Shown piece by piece: positions 26,732-35,930 of a stretch of 43,921 bases of DNA. Within the stretch, counting starts at the first letter, position 1; each line of letters opens with the position of its first letter. A program made the position numbers and the translations under genes. Source of the stretch: JBIOJM01 sp044450785. GTDB lineage: Bacteria; Planctomycetota; Planctomycetia; Isosphaerales; Isosphaeraceae. Location of the stretch: contig JBIOJM010000043.1 in the NCBI GenBank assembly GCA_044450785.1, positions 1 to 43,921 on the forward strand. The letters run 5' to 3'. The notes beneath the pieces are model-generated. The model did not search any database and was not told the DNA's origin. It saw only the letters and a program-made list of their open reading frames with translations.

Positions 26732-27127
26732 CGGCTGTCGTCTCGACGTTAAGAAATCAAGTCGGCCCCACGCTCGCGATGGGTTTGCTTCAGCCACCCT
26801 GTGTTCAGCCTCGCGGGATTGGGGTATGAACCGACCATGATACCGGGGTCAGGACCCACTATCCGGCTATCCTAAGACAACTGTCTCAGAAGGTCAATCC
26901 CTCCGACCAAGAATCGTGGAATCCAGGGCGGCGCGGGTCGAGAGGACCGGCGGCCGCGGCCGTGTCGTCAGGGGTCAGTGGTCAGAAGCGGCTGACCGAT
27001 CGAAACACAGGCCGGTCCATCGAGGTACAAGCAGGCGAGTTCGCTCCTTTTCGGGCAAATCTCCAATGAGGGGCGATGTTGCGAACGGGTCGCGCCAGAC
27101 CTCGATCTCGTGAACCGAGGACCTTCG
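26732..27127. other. 395-bp divergent promoter region
   Basis: This separates the BlaI-like gene from the rightward membrane-protein gene. It holds the candidate operator and a short GTCAGTGGTCAG repeat (26968-26980). No gene is evident. Confidence 0.45.
26875..26886. promoter_or_regulatory. Candidate BlaI-type operator
   Basis: AGACA-AC-TGTCT is a perfect dyad with an ACA..TGT core, as in the TACA..TGTA operators known for the BlaI/CopY family. It lies in the shared upstream region of the repressor and the divergent membrane-protein gene. Confidence 0.45.
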
Positions 27128-27838
27128 ATGCGTCGTCGCGGCTGGGTTCTGTTGATCGCGAGCGGGTTAATTCCCGTCCTCGGGCTGGTACACACTCCCC
27201 CCGACCCGATGCTCCTGATCTACTCGGTATTTGTGCTGGCCTGTCTGTTCCGAAGGCGTCTGGCTGGTTGGTCCGATCGGCTTTCCTGGCCTCCCGCCGT
27301 CAGTCTGTTGATTTTCTTCTGGTTCTCCGGCTGCCTCACCGAAACACTGGCCTGGCTCAACAACTACGCGAATACCGCGCCGGAGCCGGCCTTGTTCCAT
27401 CCCCAGCTCATCCCGGATCTGATCCTCGGCCTGGGCTTCTACGGCGGTTGGGCCGTGGCTTGGTGGCTGGGCTTCCGGTGGTTCCGCTTCAACCTGGCCG
27501 AGACATTCTTGATCACCGGGATCCAGGGGATCTTCTTTGAACAGTTTGGGGCGGTGTTCGTCCGCATGGTCCGGCTGCTGCCGACCAACCCCTTGTTGTC
27601 CCTGCTGATGGGACTTTATGTGTTCGCCGTCCACGGGTCCGCGGTGGGACTGGCAATGGTGCCCGTCGTCCACAGATTGGGTGAGCGGTCTCGTTCCCGG
27701 AACCCGATCCGGCTCCTCATCGTCTGTTTGTTGATGGTCGTCTTGTCGATTGTCGGCGCCCAGTTGGTGTCCTTGATCGCCCTTGGCTTCGGAGGTCTCC
27801 CGCCCAAAAGGTCGATCGTCGAGCACCCTCTCTGGTGA
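27128..27838 (+). CDS. Polytopic membrane protein of unknown function
   Basis: The start at 27128 (MRRRGWVLLIASG) is preferred over the in-frame start at 27110 because GAGGA lies six bases ahead of it. The 236-residue protein has about seven membrane segments, for instance GWVLLIASGLIPVLGLV, SLLIFFWFSGCLTETLAWL, LGLGFYGGWAVAWWLGF and a C-terminal LLIVCLLMVVLSIVGAQLV. No catalytic or transport signature is recognised. It is transcribed divergently from the BlaI-like repressor and may be its target. Confidence 0.7.
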   Translation: MRRRGWVLLIASGLIPVLGLVHTPPDPMLLIYSVFVLACLFRRRLAGWSDRLSWPPAVSLLIFFWFSGCLTETLAWLNNYANTAPEPALFHPQLIPDLILGLGFYGGWAVAWWLGFRWFRFNLAETFLITGIQGIFFEQFGAVFVRMVRLLPTNPLLSLLMGLYVFAVHGSAVGLAMVPVVHRLGERSRSRNPIRLLIVCLLMVVLSIVGAQLVSLIALGFGGLPPKRSIVEHPLW

Positions 27839-28112
27839 GGTTCCGACTGTCCAAAGCGAATGGGCCGCGAGCCCATCGCGAGCCGATCGGTGCCCTGGAC
27901 GTGAGGCAGGGACGGGATATCGAGCCGGTCGCGCGGGCGCCGAATCCGCACGATCCCTGGTAGGATGCCCTCCATCCCTGAAAGATTTCGGCGCGCCGGC
28001 CGAAGGACTCTATCGGGGCCACCGGGAATCCCTGGACCGGGATCGAGGGTTCCAGGGAGCTAGTCAGGGTGGTCTCGCGTTTGCTACCTTGATCTGAAAG
28101 GAGACTCTTGCA

Positions 28113-28658
28113 ATGCGAATTCAACGGAGAATGGCCGCCCTCCTGGGCTCCGCGCTCGGTTTATGCCTCTGGGGTTGCTCGGGTGAGCAGGTCGAGTCGG
28201 GAGCCGGCGCGACCGCCCAGGGTCTCGACAAAGGTGGTGGTGCCATCGAGTCCGCCGGCAAGTCCGTCGGCGCGAAACTTGAGCATGCTGGAGAGGGCAC
28301 GAAATTTGAGAAGGTCACGAAGGCGACCGGCGCCGCCATCGAGCGGGGGGGCGAAAAAACTCACGAACTGCTCGACAAGGGCGGCGAGAAAATCAAGGAA
28401 GCCGCGCCGGCTGTCGGCAAGGCCATGGACAAGGCCGGCGAAAAGCTCAAGGACATCGAGACGAAGACCGTCGACAAACTCAAGGACGCCGGAAGCAAGA
28501 TCAAGGAGGAGGCCAAAGACCTCAAGGATAAGGCCGGCGAGAAGCTCAAGGACCTCAAGGATAAGACCGGAGAAAAAATCAAGGAGCTCAAGGACAAGGC
28601 CAGCGACGCGCTGGACAAGAACAAGGAGAAAACTCCGGCCACCGACAAGAACGACTGA
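28113..28658 (+). CDS. LEA-like amphipathic-helix lipoprotein
   Basis: The 181-residue protein has a signal peptide ending in the lipobox-like LCLWGC, so it is likely lipid-anchored. The rest is Lys/Glu/Asp/Ala/Gly-rich and repeats an 11-residue-like pattern (DKAGEKLKDLKDK, then TGEKIKELKDKASDALDK), with no aromatic core. This is the look of late-embryogenesis-abundant (LEA) and apolipoprotein-like proteins: disordered in solution, helical on membranes or when dry. A protective or envelope-associated role is possible but unproven. AAAGGAG sits 9 bases before the ATG. It stands alone between a membrane-protein gene and a metalloprotease gene. Confidence 0.75.
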   Translation: MRIQRRMAALLGSALGLCLWGCSGEQVESGAGATAQGLDKGGGAIESAGKSVGAKLEHAGEGTKFEKVTKATGAAIERGGEKTHELLDKGGEKIKEAAPAVGKAMDKAGEKLKDIETKTVDKLKDAGSKIKEEAKDLKDKAGEKLKDLKDKTGEKIKELKDKASDALDKNKEKTPATDKND

Positions 28659-28980
28659 GATTCCTGGCCGCGAGCGAACCGCGCCGCCGCCAGCGCCAGC
28701 GCCTGGGCCGGTGCCACCGCACCGGCCGAGTCGCGTGGCAGCAGCACTCGTCGCGGCAAGTCGTGACGTGGCTCTCGAGCCCCCGACTGGCTCCCGCGGC
28801 CGAGCAACCCTTGACGGCAAGGGTGGTTAAACTCGAAGATGCAGCATTGGAGAGACAGGACGGTTTCCAATACTGGGGGCTGTTGTCCGAATCATCTCGG
28901 AGATATCCTGAGGGGCCAGGCGACACAGGGCGATAGCGCGTCCAGAGCTGTCGGTTTGCCACGGGGCGCGGAGACGGGCG
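28659..28980. other. 322-bp intergenic region
   Basis: I see no gene, repeat or clear terminator here. It must contain the promoter of the downstream metalloprotease. Confidence 0.4.
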
Positions 28981-30210
28981 ATGGACCGAGCCGGAACGGG
29001 GGCCTCGCACGTGCTGTCATGTCCGGAGTGTGCGGGGAAACTCGAGGGTTACGATGACGCCGCCGCGCCGCCGCTGGCGCGCTGCCCGCGTTGTGGGTTT
29101 CCGTTTCCCGCCTGGAGCGACCCGCGCGGACCGGCGCGGGCCCCGGCGGGCGCGCCTCCTTTGGGCGGATTGATGCTGGTGTGGCGCAACAGTGTGTTGC
29201 GGCTGCTCGAGCGCCTCTACTGGATGGGCACGCTCGCGGGATCAGTGGCGATGCTGGCGCTCGGAGGCTTCGTTCCCGTGGTTCGGGGCTGGCTCCGCAA
29301 CGAGATCGACGGGTGGTCGGACATCGTCGGGGCGCTGGGTGGCGTGTGGTTCGCGGTTGACACCATGGACCCCGACAGCGATCTCGGCCCGGTACTGGCC
29401 CGGGTGGACGCGCCCCTCTTGTTCACGACGATCGACACGGTCGGGCGGCGATTGGGGGTCAAGCCACCCGGGCAGGTTCGTCTGACGTACCTCCCTTGTT
29501 GCGGGGTGGTGGCCTGGGGCCGGTCGCGCGCCTTGCTGATCGGCCTGCCGCTCTTCCGGGTGCTCACCCAGGGAGAGCTGCGGGCCATCGTCGCGCACGA
29601 GCTGGCGCATCTGGCGCGGGGAGACGCGACCCGAGCGGCCCGCTCGGCCCGGTTCGTCGAGGCGCTCGAACAAGCCGTCGAGCGAAACGGCCGCCGGGTG
29701 CGGGGCCCGCTCGGCGCCTGGGCCAGGTACTGCCTGCGCGAGGCGTCCTGGCTGATCGAGCCGGTGGCGCGTGGGCAGGAAGCACGCGCCGACCGGTGTG
29801 CCGCGGCGATCGCCGGCGGTAGCGCCGCCTCGTCCGCACTGGTCAAGGTCGCAGTCGTCCAACCGTTATTCCGCGAGGTCCTCGCCGCCTACGACCCGAA
29901 CGAGCCGGCCTCCTTGAACCTCTACGCCTTCTTCCGCTCGTTCTGGTACCGGCTGCCTGCCGAGCTCCACTCCGTGATGCGGCTGAGCCTGCTGGCCAAC
30001 CGCCACGGCGCCTCCGACCCCGCCCATCCCCCCCTGCCCGACCGCATCGCCTCGCTCCAGGCGTATCCCGATCCGGCCAGCTTGAACGGCGACTCGATGC
30101 CGGCCACCACGTTTCTGGGCGATCTCGAAATCTTCGAACAGATGCTCCACAACCGGTTATTCTGTCTGCCGGAGGTCGAGGCCAGCGTGTTTCACCGGGC
30201 CGGCTCGTGA
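28981..30210 (+). CDS. M48-like membrane zinc metalloprotease with N-terminal zinc ribbon
   Basis: The 409-residue protein has an N-terminal zinc ribbon (Cys14/Cys17 in CPEC and Cys35/Cys38 in CPRC), one or two membrane segments near 78-101 (MGTLAGSVAMLALGGFVPVV) and a protease core with HELAH at 206-210. The third ligand is probably Glu267 in GQEARADRCAA. This order matches M48 (HtpX/Ste24-like) peptidases. The ribbon at the start is an unusual addition. Substrates cannot be predicted. The gene ends in a strong terminator overlapping its stop codon. Confidence 0.85.
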   Translation: MDRAGTGASHVLSCPECAGKLEGYDDAAAPPLARCPRCGFPFPAWSDPRGPARAPAGAPPLGGLMLVWRNSVLRLLERLYWMGTLAGSVAMLALGGFVPVVRGWLRNEIDGWSDIVGALGGVWFAVDTMDPDSDLGPVLARVDAPLLFTTIDTVGRRLGVKPPGQVRLTYLPCCGVVAWGRSRALLIGLPLFRVLTQGELRAIVAHELAHLARGDATRAARSARFVEALEQAVERNGRRVRGPLGAWARYCLREASWLIEPVARGQEARADRCAAAIAGGSAASSALVKVAVVQPLFREVLAAYDPNEPASLNLYAFFRSFWYRLPAELHSVMRLSLLANRHGASDPAHPPLPDRIASLQAYPDPASLNGDSMPATTFLGDLEIFEQMLHNRLFCLPEVEASVFHRAGS

Positions 30211-30235
30211 TCGCCGCGGACGCGGCGATTTTTTT
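30210..30235 (+). terminator. Intrinsic terminator of the M48-like gene
   Basis: ATCGCCGC (30210-30217) and GCGGCGAT (30222-30229) form a perfect 8-bp stem around GGAC and are followed by seven T residues. It starts within the TGA stop codon of the metalloprotease. Confidence 0.92.
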
Positions 30236-30421
30236 GGCAACGCGGAAGGATGAATAAAACCCTTCGACGCATGTCGGGAAATTGGTGTCGTTCTGTTAGT
30301 TCCCTGCCCCGCGCTTCGATATTTTCCCAAGATCTTTCGCGTGTCGAGCCGGCGATCGCGTTTCTATGATAAAGAGGACGCTTCGAAGTTTGGTCCGAGC
30401 CATCCCGACAAGGGGACGGCA

Positions 30422-31054
30422 ATGATTCCGCCTCCCCCGACTCCGTCGCCCCGAGTGAGTGTTGAGTGTGGGCCGGGACCAGCCGAAGACCGGACGGTCC
30501 CGTTTGATGAAGAATTGTTGCGGCGGCTGGAACCCTTTGGCAAGCCACTGGAAGTGATCGCCCGAAAGGCCCTTCCACGACGATTTCAATCGAAGATCGA
30601 CCCCGAGTCGCTTGTCGGGGGAGTCATCGAGAATCTCGGCCGAGCCGATTCCAAGCCCTCCATTTCCTGGACTGATCAGCGGCTCTTCGGCTACTGCAAG
30701 GTATCCGTACTCAACGCCCTGAAGAGCGAGATCCGACGGTACAAAGCGGAAGGCCGGGACGTTGACCGTGAGCGGGTCTCTCTGAACTTCTCATCGGCGA
30801 GGCTGGGGGAGGTCCTGGCGGCCAGCCAGACGACCCCGAGTGCGGCGGCCCAACGAAAGGAAGCGGCCGTCGAGGTCGAGAGGGCACGGAAATCCCTTTC
30901 CCAGGATCATGACACATTGATCCACCTGTACATCGACCTGGGGCTGAGCGTGGCCGACATCGCCAGGTCGCTCCACCGTCCCCCCTCAACGGTTCAGAGC
31001 CAGATCCAGAGAGCGATCGAGATCCTGAGCACCCGTTTGAAGCATCTGGGTTGA
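30422..31054 (+). CDS. ECF-like sigma factor (second kinase-linked type)
   Basis: The start at 30422 (MIPPPPTPSPRVSV) is chosen because AAGGGGAC precedes it; the frame is open 27 codons further up. The 210-residue protein has a sigma region 2-like segment (LRRLEPFGKPLEVIARKAL, then RFQSKIDPESLVGGVIENLG and a FGYCKVSVLNALKSEIRRYK helix) and a region 4 HTH (LIHLYIDLGLSVADIARSLH and PPSTVQSQIQRAIEIL). It differs clearly in sequence from the factor at 5546-6145. The kinase gene starts 4 bp after its stop, so they are one operon and probably one signalling unit. Confidence 0.82.
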   Translation: MIPPPPTPSPRVSVECGPGPAEDRTVPFDEELLRRLEPFGKPLEVIARKALPRRFQSKIDPESLVGGVIENLGRADSKPSISWTDQRLFGYCKVSVLNALKSEIRRYKAEGRDVDRERVSLNFSSARLGEVLAASQTTPSAAAQRKEAAVEVERARKSLSQDHDTLIHLYIDLGLSVADIARSLHRPPSTVQSQIQRAIEILSTRLKHLG

Positions 31055-31058
31055 TACG

Positions 31059-34000
31059 ATGGACGATGCAGCACTCCGTGAGGACGATGGGGTGAACGGC
31101 CTCGAACCCATCGAAGTCCTCTTTCTCGAATCATGGGAAGCCGGAGACCTCGAGGCGATCGAGGAACTCATCACCGCCAATCCCAGGTTCGCCGGCCGGC
31201 TGCGACTGATCCGGGAGCAGAGAGAGCTCGTGGAAGTCGCGCTTAAAGTGGTCGGGGCGCTTGCCGCTCACCCCGGAGCGCGAATCGGTCGTTTCCGCGT
31301 CGTTCGCGAAATGACACGGGGCCACCTCGGCATCCTGCTCGACGTCGAGAATATGGCCACGGGCCAACGGCAGGCGCTCAAGATCCTCGCTCGGGACCAC
31401 ATTCCGAGCCCCGACGACGTCCGCCGCTTCGAGCACCAGATCGAGTTGATCCGATTGCTGAAGCATCCGCGGATCATCCCGATTGTCGAGGCGGGTCGCG
31501 CGGGGGGATATCCCTACTTCGTCATGCCCTGGATCGAAGGGGCCGACCTTCGCACCTGGATCTCCCGGTTTCGCGACCGCGCGGAGACGACGCACACAAG
31601 CGCGGGGGCGGATCCTCTTGCCGAATGTCCCATGGTCGCATCGGGCGACGACCCCGGGCTCGTTCTTCAACTGGACCCGGGCGAACCCGAAGAATACGCC
31701 CGCGCCATCGCTTTGATCGGGGTGCAGGTCGCGGAGGCCCTGCACCATGCGCATGAACAAGGCGTGAGGCATCGCGACGTCAAGCCTTCGAACATCCTGC
31801 TTGATGAATCGGGTCAGGTGATCCTGATCGATTTCGACCTGGCCAAGCAGGGCGCCGGCTCGACTCGTACCCCCGCCGGTTCACCCGCGGGGACCTTCAT
31901 CTACTGCGCCCCGGAACGATTTCGAGGGGTGGACGGGCACCGCGCCGACATCTACAGCCTCGGTCTGGTGCTCCAGGAGCTGCTCACGCTCCGCCCCGTT
32001 TTCGACCCAAAGTCCGATCTGAGGAAGCTGACCCACGACATCCTGCACCACCCGCCGCTCGCTGCCCGTCATCTCGATCCCCGGATTCCGCGGGACCTTG
32101 AAACCATCATTCTCAAGGCCGTTGAGAAAGACGAGGCGGACCGCTTCGACACCGCTGGAGCGATGGCCGCTGACCTGCAGCGGTTCCTGCGAGGCGAGAA
32201 AATTCAGGCCAGGCGTCAGGGCCTGGGGCGACAGCTCGCGGCCGTGGCCGGGCGAAACCCTGGTGCGGCGATCGCGTCGGCCGTGGCCGCCTGGGCCCTC
32301 CTGCTCGCGATTGGGTTGGGGTTCTGGTCGCTCCGCACCGAGCAGAAATCCGCGGAAGCTCGAGCGAGGGTCGCGGAGGCCGAACGAGCTGCCGCCCTCA
32401 CCATCGAGCGCGAGAGCGAGTACCAGCTCCTGCTCGGGCGGATCAGGGGACTGCTGAGCCCAGACCGGCCATGGGACCCTCGCGATGCCTTGGATCGGCG
32501 GATCCGGGAGGCCTCCGGCCTGAAACGCGACGAGGCACTCCGTGACTTCGCCGTGGCCGCTCAAAGCATCCCCGAGCTGACACACGTCGAGGAAATCCTG
32601 GGAACCGGCGCCTCCTTCCTCGCCTTCAACGCCGATGGGTCAAGGTTGATCCTCGGCGGCCTGGCCCCCGATCACGGCGGCGACGCCAAGGCCCGGGTGT
32701 GGAGCGTGTCCGAGCCGCGTTTTCTCAAGGAATGTCAGCCGATGGGTGAGGGGCCTGTCGGGTTCGCCCGGAATGGAACTGCGCTTCAGATCGTCGCGCC
32801 CGGGGACAGGGAGGTTGTACTTCGGGACATGGACCACGACCGCATTGCCGCGCGGTTCCCCTGGCCCGATCCGCCCGCCCCCGACCTGCTGGCCATGACC
32901 CCCGACGGCTCGCGCCTCGCGGCGGCCGCTTCAGGCAGTCCCGGCACGATCCTGGTCTGGAATCCCAGCTCCAAAGAACCTCTGAAGAGCATGGCAGCCA
33001 GCCCGACCGCGCTGGCATTGAGCCCCGACGGCTCGCTCCTGGCCTGGGGCGACGAACGCGGCAACGTCCGCGTCCAGGCGATTCTCAAAGAGGGACCGCC
33101 CTTGATCGTTCCCAGCCTGGGTAACCGAATCCTCGCCCTCGCCTTTGGGATCAGCCCCCGCCGAGAGAGTGATGGCAGGCCGATCTGGCGACTTGCCGTG
33201 GGAGACGCCGGCGGGGCGATCGAGGTCACCACGATCCAACGTCAGACGTTTCGGGCCGACTGCACTTGCCGGGGTGGCGACCATCCGATCAAGTGCCTCA
33301 TTTTCTCGCCGGATGGCATGTTGCTCGCAAGCTGCGGCCGGGGTTTTGACCTGTGGGACGCTGTGACCGGGACACGCGTCTTGAGGGGTGGAAATTCTTC
33401 GGATACACAGCCCGCCCTTGCCCTCTCTCCCGATGGCCTCCTGGCTGTCACGGCACACCGTGGATACCGTCCTGCCCGGGTCGACTTCTGGCGGTGGAAG
33501 GTGGGACGAGGGATAAGCTCGTTGCGAGGGATCGCCAGTCCCATTCGGAACGTTGTGTTCGCCGCCGATGGCCGCAGGGTAGCCGCCTCGGCCGACGAGC
33601 TGCGGGTGGCCGTCTGGAACCGTGACCCATCCCGACTCGTGGGGGTCTTTGACGCTCCCAGCACTGAGTACGCCGATAACATCGCCGTCGCCTTCGATCG
33701 ATCCGGGAATCGGTTGGCCCTCTCCGCGGGCCGCGAGGCCCGGCTCTACGACGTCTCCTCCGGCCGCCTCGAGCGCACCTGGCCTCTGCCGGAGGGGTTC
33801 GTGGATCAGCTCGTCTTCCTGGAGAACCCCGAACGGCTGATCCTGTTTCGCTCCGAAGCCAGAGACCGCCTCCACAAGCCCTACGATAACGACTTCCACA
33901 AGTACCCGCGCGTCGCGCGCGCCTATGACCTGTTCCGGTCGAGCTGGGAGACACGTCTTTTCGAATACGCCGGTTACCAACGGCTGAACCACGCGGCGCT

Positions 34001-34589
34001 GACTCCCGACGGACGCATGGCCGTGCTCGATTTGGCCGCCGAAGCAGAGAACGCGCCACAATCGCTTGTCGCCCTGGGGATTCCTTCGGGGAAGGTGCTC
34101 TGGAAGGTTCCACTTGAGCGAACCAGGCAATCAGCACTTGTGAGCATCGATCCGACCGGCCGGATAGCCACTGGCCGGGGGCAAGATCCTCGGGGCCAAG
34201 AACCCGCTCGCTGGTGGTGGGTCGATCTCGAAACAGGCCAAAAGGTTCGCGCGGGACCACCGGTCAACCCCGCACTCGCCCTGGGCCCAATCGGCTCACA
34301 AGGCGGCCTCTGGCTCACGAACGAGACTTCCGAGAACGATCAGCGCTATGCGAACGCGACGTTCGCGATCTATGGCGGAGGCCCCTCTCCGCTGCTGAGG
34401 CTGGGCGTCGATCATCACCCCTGCGGCATCCCGGCCTTCAGCCACGATGGCCGCTTGCTCACTTACGGTGCGACGGACGGAGTTGTCCGGGTCGTCGATA
34501 TCGAGGCCGTTCGCCAGCGGCTGGTGGCCCTCGGCCTTGGCTGGCAGAGTCTCCAGGCCGAGCCAGCGATCACCGGGAGAAAACAATGA
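31059..34589 (+). CDS. Membrane Ser/Thr kinase with WD40-like propeller and altered catalytic motifs
   Basis: The 1176-residue protein has a short acidic N-terminus, a kinase-like domain at about 78-378, a membrane segment at about 403-424 and a long degenerate WD40-type region to the end (ARLYDVSSG, FDLWDAVTG and similar). HRDVKPSN (238-245) and Lys108 (QALKIL) are intact, but the glycine loop reads REMTRGHLGILLD with only two glycines and DFG is DFD (258-260). A GTFIYCAPERF segment keeps the activation-loop end. It may be a weakly active or regulatory kinase. An acidic insert (about 180-212) lies before the catalytic loop. It is coupled to the ECF factor 4 bp upstream. Confidence 0.9.
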   Translation: MDDAALREDDGVNGLEPIEVLFLESWEAGDLEAIEELITANPRFAGRLRLIREQRELVEVALKVVGALAAHPGARIGRFRVVREMTRGHLGILLDVENMATGQRQALKILARDHIPSPDDVRRFEHQIELIRLLKHPRIIPIVEAGRAGGYPYFVMPWIEGADLRTWISRFRDRAETTHTSAGADPLAECPMVASGDDPGLVLQLDPGEPEEYARAIALIGVQVAEALHHAHEQGVRHRDVKPSNILLDESGQVILIDFDLAKQGAGSTRTPAGSPAGTFIYCAPERFRGVDGHRADIYSLGLVLQELLTLRPVFDPKSDLRKLTHDILHHPPLAARHLDPRIPRDLETIILKAVEKDEADRFDTAGAMAADLQRFLRGEKIQARRQGLGRQLAAVAGRNPGAAIASAVAAWALLLAIGLGFWSLRTEQKSAEARARVAEAERAAALTIERESEYQLLLGRIRGLLSPDRPWDPRDALDRRIREASGLKRDEALRDFAVAAQSIPELTHVEEILGTGASFLAFNADGSRLILGGLAPDHGGDAKARVWSVSEPRFLKECQPMGEGPVGFARNGTALQIVAPGDREVVLRDMDHDRIAARFPWPDPPAPDLLAMTPDGSRLAAAASGSPGTILVWNPSSKEPLKSMAASPTALALSPDGSLLAWGDERGNVRVQAILKEGPPLIVPSLGNRILALAFGISPRRESDGRPIWRLAVGDAGGAIEVTTIQRQTFRADCTCRGGDHPIKCLIFSPDGMLLASCGRGFDLWDAVTGTRVLRGGNSSDTQPALALSPDGLLAVTAHRGYRPARVDFWRWKVGRGISSLRGIASPIRNVVFAADGRRVAASADELRVAVWNRDPSRLVGVFDAPSTEYADNIAVAFDRSGNRLALSAGREARLYDVSSGRLERTWPLPEGFVDQLVFLENPERLILFRSEARDRLHKPYDNDFHKYPRVARAYDLFRSSWETRLFEYAGYQRLNHAALTPDGRMAVLDLAAEAENAPQSLVALGIPSGKVLWKVPLERTRQSALVSIDPTGRIATGRGQDPRGQEPARWWWVDLETGQKVRAGPPVNPALALGPIGSQGGLWLTNETSENDQRYANATFAIYGGGPSPLLRLGVDHHPCGIPAFSHDGRLLTYGATDGVVRVVDIEAVRQRLVALGLGWQSLQAEPAITGRKQ

Positions 34590-34842
34590 GACCAGGAACG
34601 GTCTCCAGCGAATTTCAGCTCTCCTGCCGAGGGGTTCTGAGCCCCTGCTTCGGTCACTTCACAGGATCGGCACACCACCCGCGCCCGGAAATGCTCAAAA
34701 AGTCCCAAAAATAGTTCGTGAGAACCGTCCGGCATGGCGTTCATGAGGTTGGAGAGGCCACGTGATGCCCCGGAATCGCCTGGACTGACTCGATCATCCG
34801 CGATCTCACTTTCTTCACACCTCAGAGTTGAGGACACCACCG

Positions 34843-35814
34843 ATGAAGCGACTGGTTCTTGGATCGGCCCTTTTTTGCATCGCGTTTCTCGTCTTCAGCG
34901 TCGAGCCAACCAACGCTGGGTTACTCTACGTTGGCAACAGCAATGGGAACAACATCACCCGGTTTGACGCGAGCGGCACGCCGACTCTCTTCGCCACAAC
35001 CGGCGTTAAAGGCCCCCAGGACGTTGCCTTCGATCGATCCGGGAATCTTTATGAATCCAACTACACTCTGAATACGGTCGGGAGATTCGCGCCGGACGGA
35101 ACGTATCTCGGAGTCTTTGCCTCAGTCGGCCTCAGCGGGCCGAGTGGTCTGGCGTTTGACTCGCATGGGAACCTCTTCATCTCTAGCGCGGGCGGCCGTA
35201 CCATCCGAGAGGTCTCGCCGAGCGGTGTCGACTTGGGCGTGTTCGCGTCAGGGTTGAACGCCCCGACAGGCCTTGCCTTCGACAAGTCCGACAACCTCTA
35301 TGTCGGGATCTACGACCCGAACCATCTTGGCGTTGTCAGGGAGTTCTCACATTCGGGCACGGATCTCGGCGTCTTTGCCTCGGCTGGGTTGCAAACCCCT
35401 TTCAGCCTGGCATTCGACAAGTCGGGGAACCTCTACGTCGGCGACCTGAACGCCAATGCAGTTCACCGTTTTTCTCCTACCGGAGGAGATCTGGGAGTGC
35501 TCACTTCGGGTACTTCCGGAGATGTCGTCGGTGGCGGCATCGCATTGGATTCCGCCGGCAACATCTACGTGACCAACTACAGGGGGTTCGCGGGGGGAAC
35601 CGATACGATCCGCAAGTTTTCACCCGCGGGAGTTGATCTTGGCAACTTCGCCACGACGGGATTGAATAACCCCACCGGCATGGTATTCGCGCCAGCAGCA
35701 AGTGCCGTTCCCGAGCCGTCGAGCTTGACGTTGGCGACGAGTGCCCTCCTCGTGTCCTTGGGTTACAGGCTCGTGCGACCGCTTCGTCGCCGAGTGGCCG
35801 TGGAAACCACGTAG
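34843..35814 (+). CDS. Secreted NHL-type propeller protein with PEP-CTERM sorting signal
   Basis: The start at 34843 (MKRLVLGSALFCIAFLVFS) gives a clean signal peptide. The body is six or seven repeats of the type GPSGLAFDSHGNLFIS and GVDLGVFAS, an NHL-like propeller. The C-terminus is a PEP-CTERM signal: VPEPSSL, a hydrophobic stretch and a basic tail (RLVRPLRRR). Family knowledge: an exosortase cleaves such signals and the protein ends up outside, often with exopolysaccharide. No exosortase gene is in the window. It follows the second kinase after 253 bp and could belong to that regulon, though this is inference. Confidence 0.88.
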   Translation: MKRLVLGSALFCIAFLVFSVEPTNAGLLYVGNSNGNNITRFDASGTPTLFATTGVKGPQDVAFDRSGNLYESNYTLNTVGRFAPDGTYLGVFASVGLSGPSGLAFDSHGNLFISSAGGRTIREVSPSGVDLGVFASGLNAPTGLAFDKSDNLYVGIYDPNHLGVVREFSHSGTDLGVFASAGLQTPFSLAFDKSGNLYVGDLNANAVHRFSPTGGDLGVLTSGTSGDVVGGGIALDSAGNIYVTNYRGFAGGTDTIRKFSPAGVDLGNFATTGLNNPTGMVFAPAASAVPEPSSLTLATSALLVSLGYRLVRPLRRRVAVETT

Positions 35815-35930
35815 AGGAAATGCCCCGGCGAAGGGCCAACGAGCGCCCTTGATTCAGGAACGCTCTGAGGGTTCCCACCAGAGATCCGACATGAGCCAAC
35901 CCTTCGTTTTCAACCCTCGTCCTTTTTCCT

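Noticed and set aside
34588..34605. Terminator after the second kinase
   Set aside because: Arms GAGACC/GGTCTC form only a 6-bp stem with no T-run; too weak to call.
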